Positions 63,101 to 64,000 of a stretch of DNA of 64,000 nt are shown piece after piece. Source of the DNA: Pelecanus crispus (lineage: Eukaryota; Chordata; Aves; Pelecaniformes; Pelecanidae). The notes under the pieces are model-generated. The model was not told the DNA's origin and searched no databases. It saw nothing but the letters and a program-made list of their open reading frames with translations. The DNA is taken from positions 123,858,309 through 123,922,308 of the forward strand of contig NC_134643.1 of the NCBI RefSeq assembly GCF_030463565.1, given 5' to 3'. Both the position numbers and the translations under genes were made by a program. Each line of letters starts with the position of its first letter. Position 1 is the stretch's first letter.

Positions 63101-63253
63101 ATACCAACTAAAGGTTTAAAGAGACATTCTTTTCATTTTTAAGGTTCTTGCTTCTCTTTTGGACATGGTTTACCGGAGCGATGAGAAGGAGAAAGCTGTG
63201 CCATTGATTTCACGTTTGCTTTATTATGTATTTCCTTATCTACGCAACCACAG
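27052..63253 (+). CDS. DOP1B: DOP1B (DOPEY2), endosome-Golgi traffic scaffold, N-terminal 28 coding exons (partial, runs off right edge)
   Basis: Exons at 27052-27189, 36804-36985, 37074-37244, 39677-39866, 40725-40823, 41535-41658, 42387-42487, 42930-43044, 44196-44316, 44815-44934, 45523-45628, 46103-46294, 47166-47859, 49408-49676, 50502-50654, 51695-51795, 52480-52670, 54404-56018, 56655-56766, 57384-57572, 58218-58343, 58961-59095, 59768-59823, 60664-60768, 60855-60921, 62266-62407, 62802-62884, 63144-63253. All phases agree, giving residues 1-1936 of about 2300. The start [20 protein letters not shown] matches human and has A at -3 and G at +4. The Dopey N-terminal helical region covers about residues 10-300. 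An acidic, Ser-rich linker lies about 1030-1185, followed by conserved helical repeats. The family is a large peripheral membrane protein working with MON2 and a P4-type flippase in endosome-to-Golgi retrieval. No catalytic site is expected. Confidence 0.96.
27947..29130 (-). mobile_element. CR1-type LINE, 5'-truncated, broken
   Basis: On the minus strand the element ends at 27947 in three 8-bp units close to ATTCTATG, the tail signature of avian CR1. Going upstream the frame fragments show reverse-transcriptase motifs: [12 protein letters not shown], a [18 protein letters not shown] segment, [28 protein letters not shown] and the catalytic LADDTKLG. The fragments lie in different frames with stops between them, so the copy is dead. 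The endonuclease part is missing. The 5' limit near 29130 is approximate. It lies antisense to DOP1B within an intron. Confidence 0.9.
33868..33945 (-). mobile_element. CR1 3'-tail fragment
   Basis: The plus strand reads atcatggaatcatttaggtt and gatcatccagtccaacc, the reverse complement of the standard CR1 3' untranslated end. Only about 80 bases are recognisable, with no coding part. Confidence 0.75.
36405..36460. repeat. ATTT-rich microsatellite
   Basis: Imperfect (ATTT)n/(TTTA)n over about 55 bases, roughly 340 bases before DOP1B coding exon 2. Confidence 0.8.
36804..36985 (+). CDS. DOP1B: DOP1B coding exon 2
   Basis: Codes residues 47-107: [40 protein letters not shown] and [18 protein letters not shown], the most conserved part of the Dopey N-terminal domain. 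The donor is gtaaac. Confidence 0.96.
37074..37244 (+). CDS. DOP1B: DOP1B coding exon 3
   Basis: Codes residues 107-164: [39 protein letters not shown] and [16 protein letters not shown]. The acceptor follows a T19 run. The donor is gtaaga. Confidence 0.95.
39677..39866 (+). CDS. DOP1B: DOP1B coding exon 4
   Basis: Codes residues 164-227: [40 protein letters not shown] and [11 protein letters not shown]. The donor is gtaagt, phase 0. Confidence 0.95.
40725..40823 (+). CDS. DOP1B: DOP1B coding exon 5
   Basis: Codes residues 228-260: [20 protein letters not shown], then [13 protein letters not shown]. The acceptor is ttccttttacag and the donor gtaaga. Confidence 0.95.
41535..41658 (+). CDS. 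DOP1B: DOP1B coding exon 6
   Basis: Codes residues 261-302: [20 protein letters not shown], then [20 protein letters not shown]. The acceptor is ttttttatcccag and the donor gtactg, phase 1. Confidence 0.95.
42387..42487 (+). CDS. DOP1B: DOP1B coding exon 7
   Basis: Codes residues 302-335: [20 protein letters not shown], then [14 protein letters not shown]. The donor gttggt is weak (T at +3), but the phase and the next exon require it. Confidence 0.92.
42930..43044 (+). CDS. DOP1B: DOP1B coding exon 8
   Basis: Codes residues 336-374: [20 protein letters not shown], then [18 protein letters not shown]. The donor is gtaata, phase 1. Confidence 0.95.
44196..44316 (+). CDS. DOP1B: DOP1B coding exon 9
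   Basis: Codes residues 374-414: [20 protein letters not shown], then [20 protein letters not shown]. The donor is gtataa, phase 2. Confidence 0.95.
44815..44934 (+). CDS. DOP1B: DOP1B coding exon 10
   Basis: Codes residues 414-454: [20 protein letters not shown], then [20 protein letters not shown]. The donor is gtgact, phase 2. Confidence 0.95.
45523..45628 (+). CDS. DOP1B: DOP1B coding exon 11
   Basis: Codes residues 454-489: [20 protein letters not shown], then [15 protein letters not shown]. The donor is gtaagg, phase 0. Confidence 0.94.
46103..46294 (+). CDS. DOP1B: DOP1B coding exon 12
   Basis: Codes residues 490-553: [40 protein letters not shown] and [14 protein letters not shown]. 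The donor is gtaggt. Confidence 0.95.
47166..47859 (+). CDS. DOP1B: DOP1B coding exon 13
   Basis: Codes residues 554-785. An acidic, serine-rich part ([18 protein letters not shown]) resembles a phosphodegron. It is followed by [20 protein letters not shown] and the conserved [20 protein letters not shown]. The donor after VP is G|gtaaga, phase 1. Confidence 0.95.
47860..49404 (+). other. DOP1B intron (no further gene seen)
   Basis: Contains a C-rich stretch at about 48185-48240. The minus-strand open frame at 48570-48968 (132 codons) has no recognisable motif. Confidence 0.65.
49408..49676 (+). CDS. DOP1B: DOP1B coding exon 14
   Basis: Codes residues 785-874: [40 protein letters not shown] and [10 protein letters not shown]. 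The acceptor is a tandem GAGGAG, so the exon can start at 49405 or 49408; both keep frame. The upstream edge is therefore uncertain by one codon. The donor is gtgtca. Confidence 0.9.
50502..50654 (+). CDS. DOP1B: DOP1B coding exon 15
   Basis: Codes residues 875-925: [20 protein letters not shown], then [20 protein letters not shown] and [11 protein letters not shown]. The donor is a perfect gtaagt. Confidence 0.95.
51695..51795 (+). CDS. DOP1B: DOP1B coding exon 16
   Basis: Codes residues 926-959: [20 protein letters not shown], then [13 protein letters not shown]. The donor is gtattt, phase 2. Confidence 0.95.
52480..52670 (+). CDS. DOP1B: DOP1B coding exon 17
   Basis: Codes residues 959-1023: [40 protein letters not shown] and [14 protein letters not shown]. 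The donor is gtaaaa, phase 1. Confidence 0.95.
52671..54403 (+). other. DOP1B intron (no further gene seen)
   Basis: Nothing recognised apart from the A24 tract. Short open frames on both strands show no family motif. Confidence 0.65.
54020..54043. repeat. Poly(A) tract, 24 bases
   Basis: A pure A run in the intron before the large DOP1B exon. No retroposon body was recognised beside it. Confidence 0.8.
54404..56018 (+). CDS. DOP1B: DOP1B coding exon 18 (largest, 1615 nt)
   Basis: Codes residues 1023-1561. It opens with [18 protein letters not shown] and [20 protein letters not shown], then an acidic low-complexity linker to about residue 1185. A conserved helical part follows with [40 protein letters not shown] and [21 protein letters not shown] single long exon here is also known in mammals. 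Confidence 0.96.
56615..56647 (+). repeat. C17-T11-C5 homopyrimidine run at a splice acceptor
   Basis: Seventeen C followed by eleven T and five C, ending about 7 bases before the acceptor AG (56653-56654) of DOP1B coding exon 19. It serves as the polypyrimidine tract and is a likely site of length polymorphism and sequencing error. Confidence 0.85.
56655..56766 (+). CDS. DOP1B: DOP1B coding exon 19
   Basis: Codes residues 1561-1598: [20 protein letters not shown], then [17 protein letters not shown]. Its pyrimidine tract is an extreme C17-T11-C5 run ending about 12 bases before the acceptor. The donor is gtaagt. Confidence 0.93.
57384..57572 (+). CDS. DOP1B: DOP1B coding exon 20
   Basis: Codes residues 1599-1661: [20 protein letters not shown], then [20 protein letters not shown] and [10 protein letters not shown]. 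The donor is gtagga. Confidence 0.93.
58218..58343 (+). CDS. DOP1B: DOP1B coding exon 21
   Basis: Codes residues 1662-1703: [20 protein letters not shown], then [20 protein letters not shown]. It has no long ORF around it; it was recognised by family similarity and phase 0 on both sides. Confidence 0.93.
58961..59095 (+). CDS. DOP1B: DOP1B coding exon 22
   Basis: Codes residues 1704-1748: [20 protein letters not shown], then [20 protein letters not shown] and IKGEE. The donor is gtaacc. Confidence 0.94.
59768..59823 (+). CDS. DOP1B: DOP1B coding exon 23 (56 nt)
   Basis: A short exon coding [18 protein letters not shown] (residues 1749-1767). The acceptor is tatttttcag and the donor gtaatt. 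Phase 0 in and 2 out fits both neighbours. Confidence 0.92.
60664..60768 (+). CDS. DOP1B: DOP1B coding exon 24
   Basis: Codes residues 1767-1802: [20 protein letters not shown], then [14 protein letters not shown]. The acceptor is ttttttggcag and the donor gtactg. Confidence 0.94.
60855..60921 (+). CDS. DOP1B: DOP1B coding exon 25 (67 nt)
   Basis: Codes [20 protein letters not shown] then LQ (residues 1802-1824). The acceptor is gattttcccacag and the donor gtacag, phase 0. Confidence 0.93.
60922..62265 (+). other. DOP1B intron (no further gene seen)
   Basis: AT-rich with no long open frames and no transposon signature recognised. Confidence 0.65.
62266..62407 (+). CDS. DOP1B: DOP1B coding exon 26
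   Basis: Codes residues 1825-1872: [20 protein letters not shown], then [20 protein letters not shown]. The donor is gtaatg, phase 1. Confidence 0.94.
62802..62884 (+). CDS. DOP1B: DOP1B coding exon 27
   Basis: Codes residues 1872-1899: [20 protein letters not shown], then ALSLLAE. The donor is a perfect gtaagt. Confidence 0.93.
63144..63253 (+). CDS. DOP1B: DOP1B coding exon 28 (last seen)
   Basis: Codes residues 1900-1936: [20 protein letters not shown], then [16 protein letters not shown]. Phase 2 at the end; the next exon lies beyond base 64000. Confidence 0.94.
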
Positions 63254-64000
63254 GTAACTTCTCTCTCTGCACATGTGATTTTTCTTACATCTGATTTTTT
63301 TGACCACACTGTAAGACTATTGCTTTTTCTTCTTCTCAGGAGTGCTTAAGAGTCAAGGGGAATTGTAAGAGTTGGATACCTGAGATACAAAATCTCGTAT
63401 AAATAATTGCCTAATTTAGTCACCAACTGTATAGGACAGAGAAGCATGTTCTCCCCTTCCCATACCATACAGTTGATCTTTTGCTCTAGGTAAAAAGTCT
63501 CATTATTCTCATTAACAAATGAAATTTTCCCCAAGGAAAGGCAATTTCCTTTACGAGCCTTAGCCCTGTCTGTAAAGCTCCCGTGCTCAGACACTGCTGT
63601 CCTGAATCACACCCCAGAAGAACTGCTCTCTCCACTCACTGTGGAAGACCTAGAGAGTGAGGCACAGTTAGTTAAAATAAACCTCAAGAAATACTTTTCA
63701 CCACCTTCTTCCTGCTGTTCACACACACATGCCTCCCAACTGTAAGAGCACAGGTAATGAACAAAACTAATTGGTATTTGGGCCGGTAAGATTTTGTAAC
63801 AATTATTTTGCAAAATTGCTCAGCTGTAGAGTCACTGAGCCTGTGAGCTGTTCTAAGTTCTCTGTGCCTTAGTTTTCTGGTGATCTTACAGCTTGAATGA
63901 TGAGCTCTCCTCCACAGTAGGGTAATACAAAACTTCCCTTTTGGGAGGATTATCTTACATATCCAGTAAGTTTATGCTAATAATGCTAAATCCCTTCTCA
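63254..64000 (+). other. DOP1B intron, right edge of window
   Basis: The following coding exon (human NHSAYNAPSFRAG region) is not in this stretch. A strong acceptor-like sequence at 63339 is followed by an early stop and is discussed under findings. Confidence 0.6.

Noticed and set aside
1-64000. CRISPR arrays, bacterial operons, tRNA or rRNA genes, endogenous retrovirus coding regions
   Set aside because: None were recognised. The gene structure is vertebrate, and the only mobile-element coding remnants seen belong to a CR1-type LINE.

Overview
The window looks like avian genomic DNA. Three single-copy vertebrate genes in the order SETD4 (minus), CBR1 (plus), DOP1B/DOPEY2 (plus) match the conserved block that in human lies on 21q22. 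A CR1-type retroposon with the 8-bp ATTCTATG-like 3' repeat sits in a DOP1B intron, and promoters are sharp, very GC-rich islands in AT-rich surroundings. The species cannot be named from the sequence.

Bases 1-9190 hold SETD4 on the minus strand. All ten coding exons can be placed, with canonical splice sites and consistent phases, giving a complete 436-residue SET-domain lysine methyltransferase. Its promoter is a CpG island (about 8855-9560) with a GC box and a YY1-type element. The same island probably also serves CBR1 on the other strand through a non-coding first exon.

Bases 10249-17310 hold CBR1 on the plus strand: three coding exons, 276 residues, with the NADPH-binding glycine motif and the Asn113, Ser139, Tyr193, Lys197 active-site set all present. 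Between CBR1 and DOP1B (17310-23330) there is no intact recognised gene. This stretch contains a decayed copy of a CBR first coding exon (19644-19965), placed where mammals carry CBR3, plus homopolymer tracts. It also has a few minus-strand open stretches with splice-like borders that I cannot assign.

Bases 23330-64000 hold the CpG-island promoter and the first 28 coding exons of DOP1B. They encode residues 1 to about 1936 of a protein that is about 2300 residues in human, so the gene runs off the right edge. DOP1B is a scaffold of the MON2-DOP1 system for endosome-to-Golgi traffic. Its 9.6-kb intron carries a 5'-truncated antisense CR1 and a second small CR1 tail.

The three genes are metabolically unrelated; their arrangement reflects conserved chromosomal order rather than a pathway. 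I did not find a convincing new biological system. The strongest leads are the CBR3-position relic and the unexplained minus-strand open stretches between CBR1 and DOP1B. Exon borders were set by reading splice sites, phase and similarity to the remembered family; no alignment was run.
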